NCBI GenBank assembly: GCA_907163375.1
Contig: CAJQUW010003607.1
Location: 1-64,000 of the forward strand
Length of the DNA: 64,000 nucleotides
Source: Prostheceraeus crozeri
Lineage: Eukaryota > Platyhelminthes > Polycladida > Euryleptidae
Direction of reading: 5' to 3'
Shown here: piece by piece, positions 10,661-19,158 of the stretch
How the letters are laid out: every line of letters starts with the position of its first letter
Numbering within the stretch: position 1 is the first letter of the stretch
Notes under the pieces: generated by a model
The model's database searches: none
What the model was told of the DNA's origin: nothing
The model's input: only the letters and a program-made list of their open reading frames with translations
Program-made: the position numbers and the translations under genes

Positions 10661-11432
10661 ATGGTAAGTCGCTACTTTTCTCCCTCTCCTCCCTTGAACG
10701 TAAACTTAATACAATCTTTTTCATTTTCAGGCATCTACTCCATCTGCTGCACTAGTAGGACAAAATGGCGGTCAAACGTTACAAGGTTTGCTACGATCAG
10801 ATCATCTACAACTGACGCCAGTGGAAGAAACAACCAAGGTACATAATCCTACACCGCTACAGCGTAAATTTAAACAAGTCTTGCGTTATGACGATCATAG
10901 CGTTGTACTCCAAACGGGAATGCTCCCTTCCACGGATGTCAAGATAATGCACAATCAGTATGGGGACTACATACTGATCCCCGTGAGTCCGTACATTCGC
11001 CACCAACTTGATATTATTGAGGAGTACGTGACACTAAATATGGACATTCCTACTCCTCTTGCTCAAGAGTGGAAGGCGAGAGATGACAAGGATACTCCCT
11101 ATAGAAAGATTTGGGATGGTAATCAAATTTGCCTACCGGTATCACAGTGGTGCACTTACTATAAGAAGGAGGGAGATCATTCAACACCCATCACATGCGA
11201 CGAGCTCGGAGAAGGTACTTGGGATATCCTTTTCAAAGTGAATGGGCTATATTATGGTCGGCACAAGGATAATAAAATAGCCTCGCTCTCCATCCATATG
11301 GAATCCATCCTATATATTCCAAAACCACCCAACGTGGATGACATAATTGATCAAATCCTTAACAGCAGTGGTACGAAGCGCAAGTCGGAGAAGAATGCTG
11401 CCTCAAAACGCAAATCAAAGAAGGAGAATTAG
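10661..11432 (+). CDS. Conserved Polinton early protein, lysine-rich tail
   Basis: This is a member of a family also present in Polinton 2 at 45529-46262: both share a block like GLYYGRH...KIASL followed by a hydrophobic strand, and both end in a lysine-rich tail (KRKSEKN, KRKSKK). Its function is not known to me. A compact beta-rich body with a basic tail would suit a nucleic-acid-binding protein, but that is inference. A GT...AG pair directly after the ATG suggests a short leader intron; Polintons are known to use introns. A strong TATA box precedes it. Confidence 0.6.
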
Positions 11433-11469
11433 TAGTCCTTTCCTAACTCTACCCTATGACAATTCGCTT

Positions 11470-11595
11470 ATGTGCTTTGAGTGTCGTAGACGTGGTCTTA
11501 TTAGATACATTTTACTTCTTCGTTGCCATCATATCATTTGTGTATTTTGTCGTGAAAAGCATCGATGTAACTCTTTATTTTGTAATATGTTATAG
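11470..11595 (+). CDS. Tiny RING-like zinc-binding protein (Polinton 1)
   Basis: About 41 residues: MCFECRRRG, then LRCHHIICVFCREKHRC and a final C. The C..C ... CxHxxC..C order matches the core of a RING finger. Alone it would be a minimal RING; such proteins usually act in ubiquitin transfer. It sits directly after the early gene on the same strand. Confidence 0.45.
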   Translation: MCFECRRRGLIRYILLLRCHHIICVFCREKHRCNSLFCNML

Positions 11596-11647
11596 AACGT
11601 TTCCTTAGATGTGTAAATTTCCGTTTTAGGCTTCTATCATCATTTTT

Positions 11648-12313
11648 ATGGATTGTGAGGGTGAACCTGTACAGGAGCTCAGTGCTATTGCTATGAACAA
11701 TTGGACATATCAGATTGTTAGTGTCTATCATCAACATGCCAACTGCGATCCCAATGTTGATCAATGGGCGAGAAAACACATTCATGGACTTAATCTGAAA
11801 TATTTGCAAGACTATGGCTTTTCTTGTGAGAGTGCTCTTCTTATTGACTTTAAACGATGGTTAGCTGCTTTCAATGTTATACGCATCTTTTGTAATAATC
11901 CTGGTAAGGAGAGGAAAGTATTTCCCAATCTAATCATTGATGACATTTTGCTCCCACCTTGAGATAGTAGAGTGAATCAACACTACCATGAAGTCACGAA
12001 ACTTTTAAGGATTTGTGTGTTCCTATTTTGTCTGTTCGTTGTAGTAGCTACGTTCATAACCAATGCTTCTTTCCTCCTTACCTCAACACTGCCAAAGTCC
12101 TGTATGGTCATCATTGCTCGCTGTATGATAGTTACCAGCTGTATCTATTTTATCTGTTTCAAACCATTGATTTATAATGCATGCTTGTTACCGTTATTCA
12201 ATAAATGTTACTATGAGAAGAGTTGTTTTCATGCAATGGATGGGTTAGATAAAGGGCGATCATGTCTTTCTCAAACGACTGCGGAACATTACATTTTCAT
12301 AGGCAAAGTTTAA
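11648..12313 (+). pseudogene. Polinton 1 exonuclease-like region (DEDD type, tentative)
   Basis: It begins MDCEGEPVQELSAIAM, whose DxE followed by a strand looks like exonuclease motif I of DnaQ-like 3'-5' exonucleases, and continues with HIHGLNLKYLQDYGF, a block I associate with hypothetical exonuclease-like proteins of mobile elements. The copy is broken. The family call is inference from pattern only. Confidence 0.35.
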
Positions 12314-12332
12314 AGGAGCTGTTCAAGATTAT

Positions 12333-12671
12333 GTGATAAATTTTCATAAAGATGAGACCGACATCGAAGCAGTGGTCGATAATGCTAGCACTCTATTTCT
12401 AGAGTTAATGAATACATTCTCTGATAGCATTGTCATGGCGCGATTAGTTGCGAAAATTAAGTTTAGTCATTTTATAAAGGAAGAGGTGGAAAGTCGCTCT
12501 TTCCATTTTGCTTCTTATTCAATGGAAGTAGTAGATCACCCCGAAGAATTTTTTAAAAGACATATGATAAAAATTGCTGAACGTCTTAACGCATTTAACC
12601 ATCATGGTAGCAGTCTAGTGATTGAAGCGATTTCAGATATTCACATTCAACTTTCTATAAAGAAAAATTGA
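12333..12671 (+). CDS. Free-standing homologue of the polymerase B N-terminal module
   Basis: The 112-residue protein ends ERLNAFNHHGSSLVIEAISDIHIQLS. The N-terminal part of the Polinton 2 polymerase has the same pattern, IEAFTKKGSNWIIDDVQNIE, before its catalytic region. The protein thus looks like a separate copy of the module that precedes the polymerase proper. Its role is unknown; a replication accessory role is inference. Confidence 0.45.
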   Translation: MINFHKDETDIEAVVDNASTLFLELMNTFSDSIVMARLVAKIKFSHFIKEEVESRSFHFASYSMEVVDHPEEFFKRHMIKIAERLNAFNHHGSSLVIEAISDIHIQLSIKKN

Positions 12672-12673
12672 AA

Positions 12674-12997
12674 ATGCAGTGGTACTTGATTGTAGCACAA
12701 CTGGTTTTCGAGCTATGTCTGCTCACTCTCGAAGTATATTCCTTCTGTACATGCGTCTATTATTTAGAAAAGGCTAGCAAATTCATTTCTTCAAAAAGAC
12801 TTACTATAGACATCAGTAACGGTGAAACTATGTGTTGCGATGTATGTGAGCGAAAGGATGGAAATGAAAAGCGCATCTTCAAGAGATGTAAGCATGCTTT
12901 TTGTCAACGTTGTTTCATACGTAATTGCATTCAACTTTGCAAATGTAACCACTGTGATATTGCTCATTTCGAGTGTCACTTATGCCGCAATAGTTAG
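12674..12997 (+). CDS. Membrane-anchored RING finger protein (Polinton 1)
   Basis: 107 residues from the ATG at 12674. A hydrophobic segment (WYLIVAQLVFELCLLTLEVY) at the N-terminus could be a signal anchor. A C-terminal RING follows: CCDVCERKDG, then CKHAFCQRCFIRNC and paired cysteines in CKCNHC. RING proteins of this kind usually act as E3 ubiquitin ligases, here presumably on host or particle proteins. It belongs to the same-strand array between the early and late genes. Confidence 0.6.
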   Translation: MQWYLIVAQLVFELCLLTLEVYSFCTCVYYLEKASKFISSKRLTIDISNGETMCCDVCERKDGNEKRIFKRCKHAFCQRCFIRNCIQLCKCNHCDIAHFECHLCRNS

Positions 12998-13048
12998 TAC
13001 CTATGCAAATGTGGTAAAGACAGGTTTTAGCAAAGACTAACACGGAAA

Positions 13049-13414
13049 ATGGCGAAACGTAAAATGACGAAACGTAAAAGTCAAAAGTCTTCAAAGTTTT
13101 CTTCAGCCATTCAAGCTCTCCGACGAATGAAAGCAAATCAGCGATACAATGCTATACGACATGCTAACGATAAATTCATTCGTGAAATTATTTCTCATGT
13201 GAGAAAGTTGAGGACGAAGAAATTAGCACCAAAACAACGAAAGTTACTTAAGCGATATGCTACGAAATTGCGTTTCATCTCCAATCCTAAAGTCACCCTT
13301 CAAAGAAAGAGGGAAACTCTAACACAAAAGGGTGGTCTCCTTCCAGCGTTACTACCGATGCTAGCTCCTATCGTGGGCAACGTATTGGGTAATATCTTTG
13401 GCTCTAGACGTTAA
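13049..13414 (+). CDS. Conserved basic Polinton protein with hydrophobic tail
   Basis: 121 residues: a lysine/arginine-rich start (MAKRKMTKRKSQ), a helical middle (NDKFIREIISHVRKL), and a GGLLPALLPMLAPIVGNVLG tail. Polinton 2 has a homologue at 46414-46806 with the same three parts. It directly precedes the packaging ATPase in both. A small particle component is the likely role (inference). Confidence 0.62.
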   Translation: MAKRKMTKRKSQKSSKFSSAIQALRRMKANQRYNAIRHANDKFIREIISHVRKLRTKKLAPKQRKLLKRYATKLRFISNPKVTLQRKRETLTQKGGLLPALLPMLAPIVGNVLGNIFGSRR

Positions 13415-13445
13415 TTATGCAAATGTTGAATCTCAAAGTATTATA

Positions 13446-14036
13446 ATGGATTTCAGACTTCAATGTGATAAAGTTCTGACTGTATCAGGTCCATCTCATG
13501 CAGGTAAAACTGTTTTCACGCTGAATTTATTGGATAAAAGAAGGGAGTTGTTTAAGGAACCTATCAATCGAGTGATTTGGTGTTATGGTATTTATCAACC
13601 GTCGCTGTTTCAGGAATTGCAAAGTCGCAACTTTATTCGACATGAAGGAATTATTGCAGTGGATAAACTTCAGTCTAATGATGTTGTTGTATTGGATGAT
13701 TTATTAAAAGAAAGTAAGAATTCAAAAGATGTTACAGATATGTTCACTCGCGCAGCACATCATAAAAGGTGCTTTATCATCTATATCACACAAAATTTGT
13801 TTCCTGATGGAAAAGAAGCTCGTACACGAAACCTGAATACACACTATTATGATATTTTCAAGAATCCGCGAGATAAAAGTCAATTTGAAATTTTAGCGCG
13901 ACAAGTTGCACCAAGAGGATCAAAAGCCTTAATTGAAATTTTTCAAGCAGCTACTGAAAAACCACACGGTTACTTATTCATTGACTTTACGCAAGAGTGT
14001 CCGGAAAAATTTAGATTTCGAAGTGATATTTTGTAA
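13446..14036 (+). CDS. Polinton 1 DNA-packaging ATPase (FtsK/HerA-A32 type)
   Basis: Start at 13446 (MDFRLQCDKV), matching the Polinton 2 homologue. Walker A is GPSHAGKT, Walker B is DVVVLDDLL, and FIIYITQN is the sensor-like strand. This family pumps genomes into capsids in adenovirus-like and giant-virus relatives. Conserved position between the basic protein and the 230-residue late protein. Confidence 0.88.
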   Translation: MDFRLQCDKVLTVSGPSHAGKTVFTLNLLDKRRELFKEPINRVIWCYGIYQPSLFQELQSRNFIRHEGIIAVDKLQSNDVVVLDDLLKESKNSKDVTDMFTRAAHHKRCFIIYITQNLFPDGKEARTRNLNTHYYDIFKNPRDKSQFEILARQVAPRGSKALIEIFQAATEKPHGYLFIDFTQECPEKFRFRSDIL

Positions 14037-14059
14037 ACTCCCATGATTATCTACAAACT

Positions 14060-14752
14060 ATGAGTTCTTATTCTCGCATGATTGTTATTCCTCAGGATGA
14101 ATATGTACAATTGACTGCCATGCAGCAAGTAAAGCAACCTCTTGCAAATCAAATGTACAGGAAAGAAATAGATTATCAACAAAATGTTCACATCAAAGAT
14201 CCACATCGTGCTGTATTATTACAATCGAAAACTGTTGAGCAATTGCAAAACTTGAAGAATAAGATGCGTGACTCTGTATCGACTACTACACCTTTAGCAT
14301 CTCGCGCACATGCCATATCTCTTTTCAATAGTATTGAACCCCATCTCAATGTAAATGATAGAGGAGAAATCATTACAGATGAAAATAAAGTGATTGATGC
14401 TTCACGTTATAAAGACTTGATTCAGTATGCGACACGTAGAAAGCGCCGTCAGGGCTATGTTCCACCTGGTTGGACATACTTTCTTAAACTATTGAAAAAG
14501 CATAATGTAGCAAAATTTGCTTTGAATAATGAGACATTGAAAGAACTTGATTCTACAGTGGCTACTGCTCCAATGCTTCAGACGATGAAAATGCCAACAA
14601 ATTGGTTTAAGACGTCACCTGCTACATCCCCTCCCACACTCACTAAGCAAACAAGAGGAAGAACTCGACGTAGATCTACGCCACCACTAAAACTAGTAAA
14701 AGGAAAACGTAAAACAGCTCCTCCCAAGAAATACATGTTCTCAGACTATTAA
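14060..14752 (+). CDS. Conserved Polinton late protein (SSYSRMIVIPQDEY family)
   Basis: 230 residues. It begins MSSYSRMIVIPQDEYVQLT, has a helical middle, a GWTYF block near residue 139, and a strongly basic C-terminus. Polinton 2 has the counterpart at 44070-44750 (MSYSKMVVIPQEEYVQLT). It lies between the ATPase and the Cys-rich/integrase pair in both elements. Its function is not known to me; a structural or core role is inference. Confidence 0.62.
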   Translation: MSSYSRMIVIPQDEYVQLTAMQQVKQPLANQMYRKEIDYQQNVHIKDPHRAVLLQSKTVEQLQNLKNKMRDSVSTTTPLASRAHAISLFNSIEPHLNVNDRGEIITDENKVIDASRYKDLIQYATRRKRRQGYVPPGWTYFLKLLKKHNVAKFALNNETLKELDSTVATAPMLQTMKMPTNWFKTSPATSPPTLTKQTRGRTRRRSTPPLKLVKGKRKTAPPKKYMFSDY

Positions 14753-14753
14753 T

Positions 14754-14969
14754 ATGAAGCAGATGTGTTGCTTGCCATGTAATGAGCCGCCAGAGGTGAG
14801 TGTCGTTGTCACTTGCACTTGCTGCGCCAGCTCTCACAATGAAACTCCTAAGCAATGTGAACACGATTGCAAAACCGCTAAAGCTAAATGCTGCAGTTGT
14901 TGTAAATGTAGAAAGGCAAGAAAACAAAAGGATGAGAAGGAGGAAAAAGTGTCTGTCGTCATCGACTGA
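14754..14969 (+). CDS. Short Cys-rich Polinton protein overlapping integrase frame
   Basis: 71 residues with many cysteines (MCCLPC, CTCCASS, CCSCCKC) and a charged tail. It overlaps the start of the integrase frame. Polinton 2 has a Cys-rich frame at the same place (FCCCLK, CVSSCCAS), so the arrangement is conserved. Its function is unknown. Confidence 0.5.
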   Translation: MKQMCCLPCNEPPEVSVVVTCTCCASSHNETPKQCEHDCKTAKAKCCSCCKCRKARKQKDEKEEKVSVVID

Positions 14970-16020
14970 GCGTTTGAAGTCAATCTATTATGATGTAAAA
15001 CATCCGGCAGGATTTGCATCGATCAAGAAATTATCAAAAGCGAGTGGTCTTCCACAATCACAAGTGAAACGATGGTTAAAGGGTCAGGCTACCTATACAC
15101 TCCACAAACAAGCGAAAAGAAAGTACCGCACCCGCCATTATATTGTTCATGACATCGATGAACAGTGGCAAGCAGATTTGTGTGATGTTGCCTCCATTTC
15201 AAAACATAACTCGGGTAATAATTTTATTTTAACCGTCATTGATATTTTCCCGCGTTATGCGTGGGCTCAACCTTTAAAAACTAAAGAAGGGAAAGGAGTA
15301 GCAAAAGCATTCCAAACAATTTTTCGAGAAGATCGCATTCCAAAAAGAATTCAGAGTGATCAAGGAAAAGAGTTTGAAAATCAGCATGTGAGAAGATTAT
15401 TTGAGAGGCATGACATTGAGTTGTTTAGTGTAAAGAGTGCTTATAAAGCTGCACTCGTTGAACGTTTTAATCGCACATTAAAAAATCGCTTGTGGCGACA
15501 TTTTACTGCGAACTTGACACAAAATTGGACAAAGGTTCTACAAGATACACTCCATGCCTACAATCACTCTATCCATCGTTTTATTGGAATCAGACCAGTA
15601 GATGTAAATGCTGACAATGTAGATAAAGTGCGCGAATCATTCCAACGTAAACGCACTCATGTGAAAAGTGGTGTGAAAATTGGTGATAAAGTTCGTATCT
15701 CAAAAGTGAAGAGTGTTTTTGCTAAAGGGTACCTTCCGAATTGGACAGAGGAGGTATTTACAGTATCAAGGATTGATCAAAAAGACTCTCCAACCACCTA
15801 CAAGTTGAAAGATTACGATAATGAAGAAATTGAGGGTAGCTTTTACCGCGATGAGATTGAGGTAGTCACTGAAAGTGAAACATATTTGGTAGAGAAAATC
15901 ATTCGATGTAAAAAACGACAAGGTGAAGAATGGTGTCTTGTTAAATGGACTGGTTACCCTTCAAGTATGAGCTCTTGGACGCGTCGTGCCGACATCTTTC
16001 ATCTAAGTGATCGACAGTGA
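14800..16020 (+). CDS. Polinton 1 integrase with C-terminal chromodomain
   Basis: This is a retroviral-type DDE integrase that joins element ends to host DNA. The acidic triad lies in WQADLCDV, IQSDQGKEF and ALVERFNRTL. A chromodomain-like tail (YLVEKIIRCKKRQGEEWCLV, then WTGYPSSMSSW) ends the protein, as seen in other Polinton and Gypsy-type integrases, where it may steer insertion to chromatin marks. The true start is unclear because the first residues overlap the Cys-rich frame. Confidence 0.9.
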   Translation: MSLSLALAAPALTMKLLSNVNTIAKPLKLNAAVVVNVERQENKRMRRRKKCLSSSTERLKSIYYDVKHPAGFASIKKLSKASGLPQSQVKRWLKGQATYTLHKQAKRKYRTRHYIVHDIDEQWQADLCDVASISKHNSGNNFILTVIDIFPRYAWAQPLKTKEGKGVAKAFQTIFREDRIPKRIQSDQGKEFENQHVRRLFERHDIELFSVKSAYKAALVERFNRTLKNRLWRHFTANLTQNWTKVLQDTLHAYNHSIHRFIGIRPVDVNADNVDKVRESFQRKRTHVKSGVKIGDKVRISKVKSVFAKGYLPNWTEEVFTVSRIDQKDSPTTYKLKDYDNEEIEGSFYRDEIEVVTESETYLVEKIIRCKKRQGEEWCLVKWTGYPSSMSSWTRRADIFHLSDRQ

Positions 16021-16061
16021 TTCATGCAAAGTTGTAACTAACAATGTTTAGGGTTTGAGCT

Positions 16062-16517
16062 ATGAATCCAACTGCCTCATTTTATTCACGACCCTCCTAT
16101 GTAAGTAGTGGAGGACAAATTTACAGCGGCGCTCGCCGCCAACGTGGAGGTAGCATACTTGGTGCACTGAAATCTGTTGTAGCACCTCTCATATCCAATG
16201 TCGGAAGATCTTTAAAACGAAATGTTTTAAGTAATGCCGTTGGCTTTGCTGGTGATGTTGCTAGTGATCTTTCCAGAGGTAGAAGTTTTAAGAGCAGTTT
16301 GTTGAAACGTGGGAAGGAACGCGGTTTAAAAACATTGAAGCAGACCTTTGCTGGTGTTACTCAAGGAAAGAAATCACCTAAACGAATGAATAAAGGAAGG
16401 AGGAAACATCGCGGAGCTGGTAAGGTGCGATCTTCAGTCAAAAGGCATTCACGCAAACGTCGCAGAGGCTCTAATCATTCATCAGGCGCTAAACGACGAC
16501 GCTGCCATAACTTCTAA
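16062..16517 (+). CDS. Basic Polinton late protein, pVI/pX-like
   Basis: 151 residues: a tyrosine/glycine-rich start, an amphipathic GGSILGALKSVVAPLISNVG helix, and a very basic tail (SRKRRRG, KRRRC). Size, position just before the major capsid gene and composition recall adenovirus core or membrane-active minor proteins. The specific assignment is inference. Confidence 0.5.
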   Translation: MNPTASFYSRPSYVSSGGQIYSGARRQRGGSILGALKSVVAPLISNVGRSLKRNVLSNAVGFAGDVASDLSRGRSFKSSLLKRGKERGLKTLKQTFAGVTQGKKSPKRMNKGRRKHRGAGKVRSSVKRHSRKRRRGSNHSSGAKRRRCHNF

Positions 16518-16519
16518 TC

Positions 16520-17797
16520 ATGGAGTGCAAAACTTCTGGATTTTGTTTGTTTGATCAACAAGCAATACAGACAGATATTCTTAGTTCAAGTATTGTAGAT
16601 TATCATCCTCGTACAGCTGAGAATACTAGTACTATTGAATTTGTTATTCCTGGCGCTAGCGATGATTACATTGATTTGAGTTATGCGATGGTTGATTTGA
16701 GGTTTAGAATTCAGCAAGCAGATGGAACTGCTATTGACGATGCACATAAAGTTGGACTGAACAATTTACCATTGACTACATTACTTCGCGATGTTTCTCT
16801 AACGATTGGAGAGCAGCAGGTGGAAGGTGGCCAAAGCGATTATCCCTATAATTCATATTTCAATCATGTATCACAGTTTCATCCAGCAGCACAAAAAAGT
16901 CATATGGAAGCCATGGGATGGTACAGAGATGAAGCAGGAAAATTTGATGCTGAAACAAACAGTGGCTTTGTAAAGCGATCTGCTATGATTAAAGATAGTA
17001 AAGTATGTCAGCTGTATGGTCCGCTGAATTTAGACTTCTTTAGACAGTCAAAGTTTTTACTCTGTTATACCAGCATGCGACTGAAGCTGACATTGAATAA
17101 GCCTGAATTTGCGCTGAATGCATTTGGTAAAGTTGACAATTTTAGAATTCATGTGGAAGATATTGCACTTTACATTCGTCGAGTAGTACCAAATCCTAGT
17201 GTCATTAGAGGACATGCTGAAGGTCTTAACCGCCAAAATGCCATTTACCCCATTATGCATACAAAGATTCTCACCTTTACAATTCCGAAAGATCAAAAGA
17301 GTTTCATGAAAGATGGCCTCTTTCCATCGGAAGCACCGAAGCTCCTCATGGTGGCAATGGTTGAAAATGATGCATTTAATGGTAATATAAAGAAGAATCC
17401 TTTCAATTTTAAACACAATCAGTTAAGTGAAATTGCTTTACGTGTAAATGGTGTGAGTCATCCTGGTCCACCCTACAAACCAGATTTTGCTGCGGATCAA
17501 TTTATGCGCAGTTATGTTGATTTTATGGATGTCTTTGGCTTTTACAATATGGATGACACCAACGGACTGACTATGAAAGAGTTTAAGAGTGGATATACTA
17601 TTTATGCATTTGATTTGACTGCTGACAGCGATATTAGTGCACCCTATCGTCAAGCGAACGTGCGTCATAATATTCGTTTGGATTTGACGTTCAAAAAAAC
17701 ATTACCTGAGACGATCAATGTATTAATTTATGCAGTCTTCGATTCAAATATTGAAATTACAAAGTATCGAGACGTGATTCTTCAGTATAATTGTTAA
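16520..17797 (+). CDS. Polinton 1 major capsid protein (double jelly-roll)
   Basis: The 425-residue frame resembles the Polinton/adintovirus hexon-like capsid family: an N-terminal STIEFVIPGASDDYIDLSYA block, LLRDVSLTIGEQQVEGG, and the conserved DYPYNSYF segment. Homologous blocks occur in Polinton 2. The stop overlaps the protease ATG (TAATG). Confidence 0.8.
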   Translation: MECKTSGFCLFDQQAIQTDILSSSIVDYHPRTAENTSTIEFVIPGASDDYIDLSYAMVDLRFRIQQADGTAIDDAHKVGLNNLPLTTLLRDVSLTIGEQQVEGGQSDYPYNSYFNHVSQFHPAAQKSHMEAMGWYRDEAGKFDAETNSGFVKRSAMIKDSKVCQLYGPLNLDFFRQSKFLLCYTSMRLKLTLNKPEFALNAFGKVDNFRIHVEDIALYIRRVVPNPSVIRGHAEGLNRQNAIYPIMHTKILTFTIPKDQKSFMKDGLFPSEAPKLLMVAMVENDAFNGNIKKNPFNFKHNQLSEIALRVNGVSHPGPPYKPDFAADQFMRSYVDFMDVFGFYNMDDTNGLTMKEFKSGYTIYAFDLTADSDISAPYRQANVRHNIRLDLTFKKTLPETINVLIYAVFDSNIEITKYRDVILQYNC

Positions 17798-18253
17798 TGA
17801 GTTGGTTGACTGCTGACGATATTAAAACTAAAGTACAGCGTAATGCAGACGAAACGACGTTGAAAGCTTTCGATAATGTCTATTCGCTCGATACCTTACC
17901 ACCTGCAGTAAATCACTATCCCATCTTTATTGTGCTAAACACTCATTCGCAGAATTTAGGCGGTGAGCATTGAAAAGCGATCTTTATTGGAGAAGACCGA
18001 CGTGGTGAACTATTTGACTCTCTTGCTCAACCTCCAAATATACCAACACAGCAGTGGTTGAGAAAGCATACTCGTCAATATCAGCGAAATGAACGCATAC
18101 TACAACATCCACTTTCATCAACGTGTGGTGCTTTTGTACTATACTTCATCTGAAAACGTTTAGATGTATCTCGATTTGTATCTGTTATTCAAAAATTTTC
18201 ATGTAATCCATCCTCTAATGAAAAAATGATTTGTAAGTTCTATCATGATTTGA
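17797..18253 (+). pseudogene. Polinton 1 adenovirus-type cysteine protease
   Basis: It matches the adenain-like protease that matures capsid proteins: a GGEH block, GELFDSL, and STCGAFVLYF holding the presumed nucleophile. Its ATG overlaps the capsid stop codon. The copy is broken. A better-preserved homologue lies at 42017-42481 in Polinton 2. Confidence 0.78.
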
Positions 18254-18284
18254 AATAAAAACATCATGTTGGAAAAATTGTTTT

Positions 18285-19136
18285 TTATTTTACAATCCGC
18301 TGGGTACGTACATACTCGATGAGATAGTCTAGGATCACATTTGCTTGTACATGAGATTTTAGTCCAGTAATGATCACTTTACTATTATGAAAGATTGCCA
18401 ACAACTAATGAGAGCTGCAGGAAAAAGTTCGGGTTCATAACACAAATTGTAACTGCTGGTACGAATCTTCAAAAATGAAACACTTTCACTCAATTGAGTA
18501 GAGATCACCATATTGTCCACAGTCAGATTCGACATCACACACCTCTCCCTCTTCCATATCCGACGTAGTAGTCTCTGTAGCTGTAAGCGCATTGACTGCG
18601 CCGATGAATGAGAAAGGGCGCCGAGAATCTGTACAGTCCCATTTGGGAAGAGTTGAAGATTCCGTGAATTGTTCATCTTCAACACTAACATTTGAGGACG
18701 GCCCGGGTAATACTTACTGTTTGGAAGATGTTGGCGTAATGTTGTGAGATCGATTTTGGTGTAGAGTCTGAAGCGACGGAGAATGTTGACGATGGTGTAG
18801 CGATGGCGCTTCATGATGAAAAAATGAGTAAATTGAGCGATGTACCTTCCTTTTATACTTCTCCCAACTACCTTGATGAAATGTGAAGTTAGTATGGAGT
18901 TGGGAATGATAGAGTTGAATTCGCCGTTTGTTGACGCGCAACCAGATGCGATTTCCAATACGTGAATGTCTTTTCATATAGAAGTATTTCAAATCCTTCA
19001 TGATATGATGTAGAGATTGAAAATGACGATAAGATAAAGCAAACTCTCTTCTCACATTTCCAGTTGAATCTTTGAAATACACGTTTCGATCATGATCCGT
19101 TTCAATACGTTGTAGGGAATCTAATTTCCAACTCAT
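18285..19136 (-). pseudogene. Polinton 1 PC4-like plus TBP-like gene region
   Basis: The first module (from MSWKLDSLQRIETD) shows FKDSTGNVRREFALSYRHF and SWEKYKRKVHRSI, which resemble the beta-sheet plus helix of PC4-type coactivators. The second module has hallmarks of both halves of TATA-binding protein: LQLFPNGTVQILG (like TBP's IFSSGKMVCTG), YEPELFPA (identical in TBP up to the last residue) and KVIITGLKS (like GKVVLTGAK). It is convergent with the protease gene. Polinton 2 carries the same gene at the same place. The copy is broken. The TBP-like part is much more certain than the PC4-like part. Confidence 0.62.
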
Positions 19137-19158
19137 GGTGCGTGGTAGTCATGTCTGA

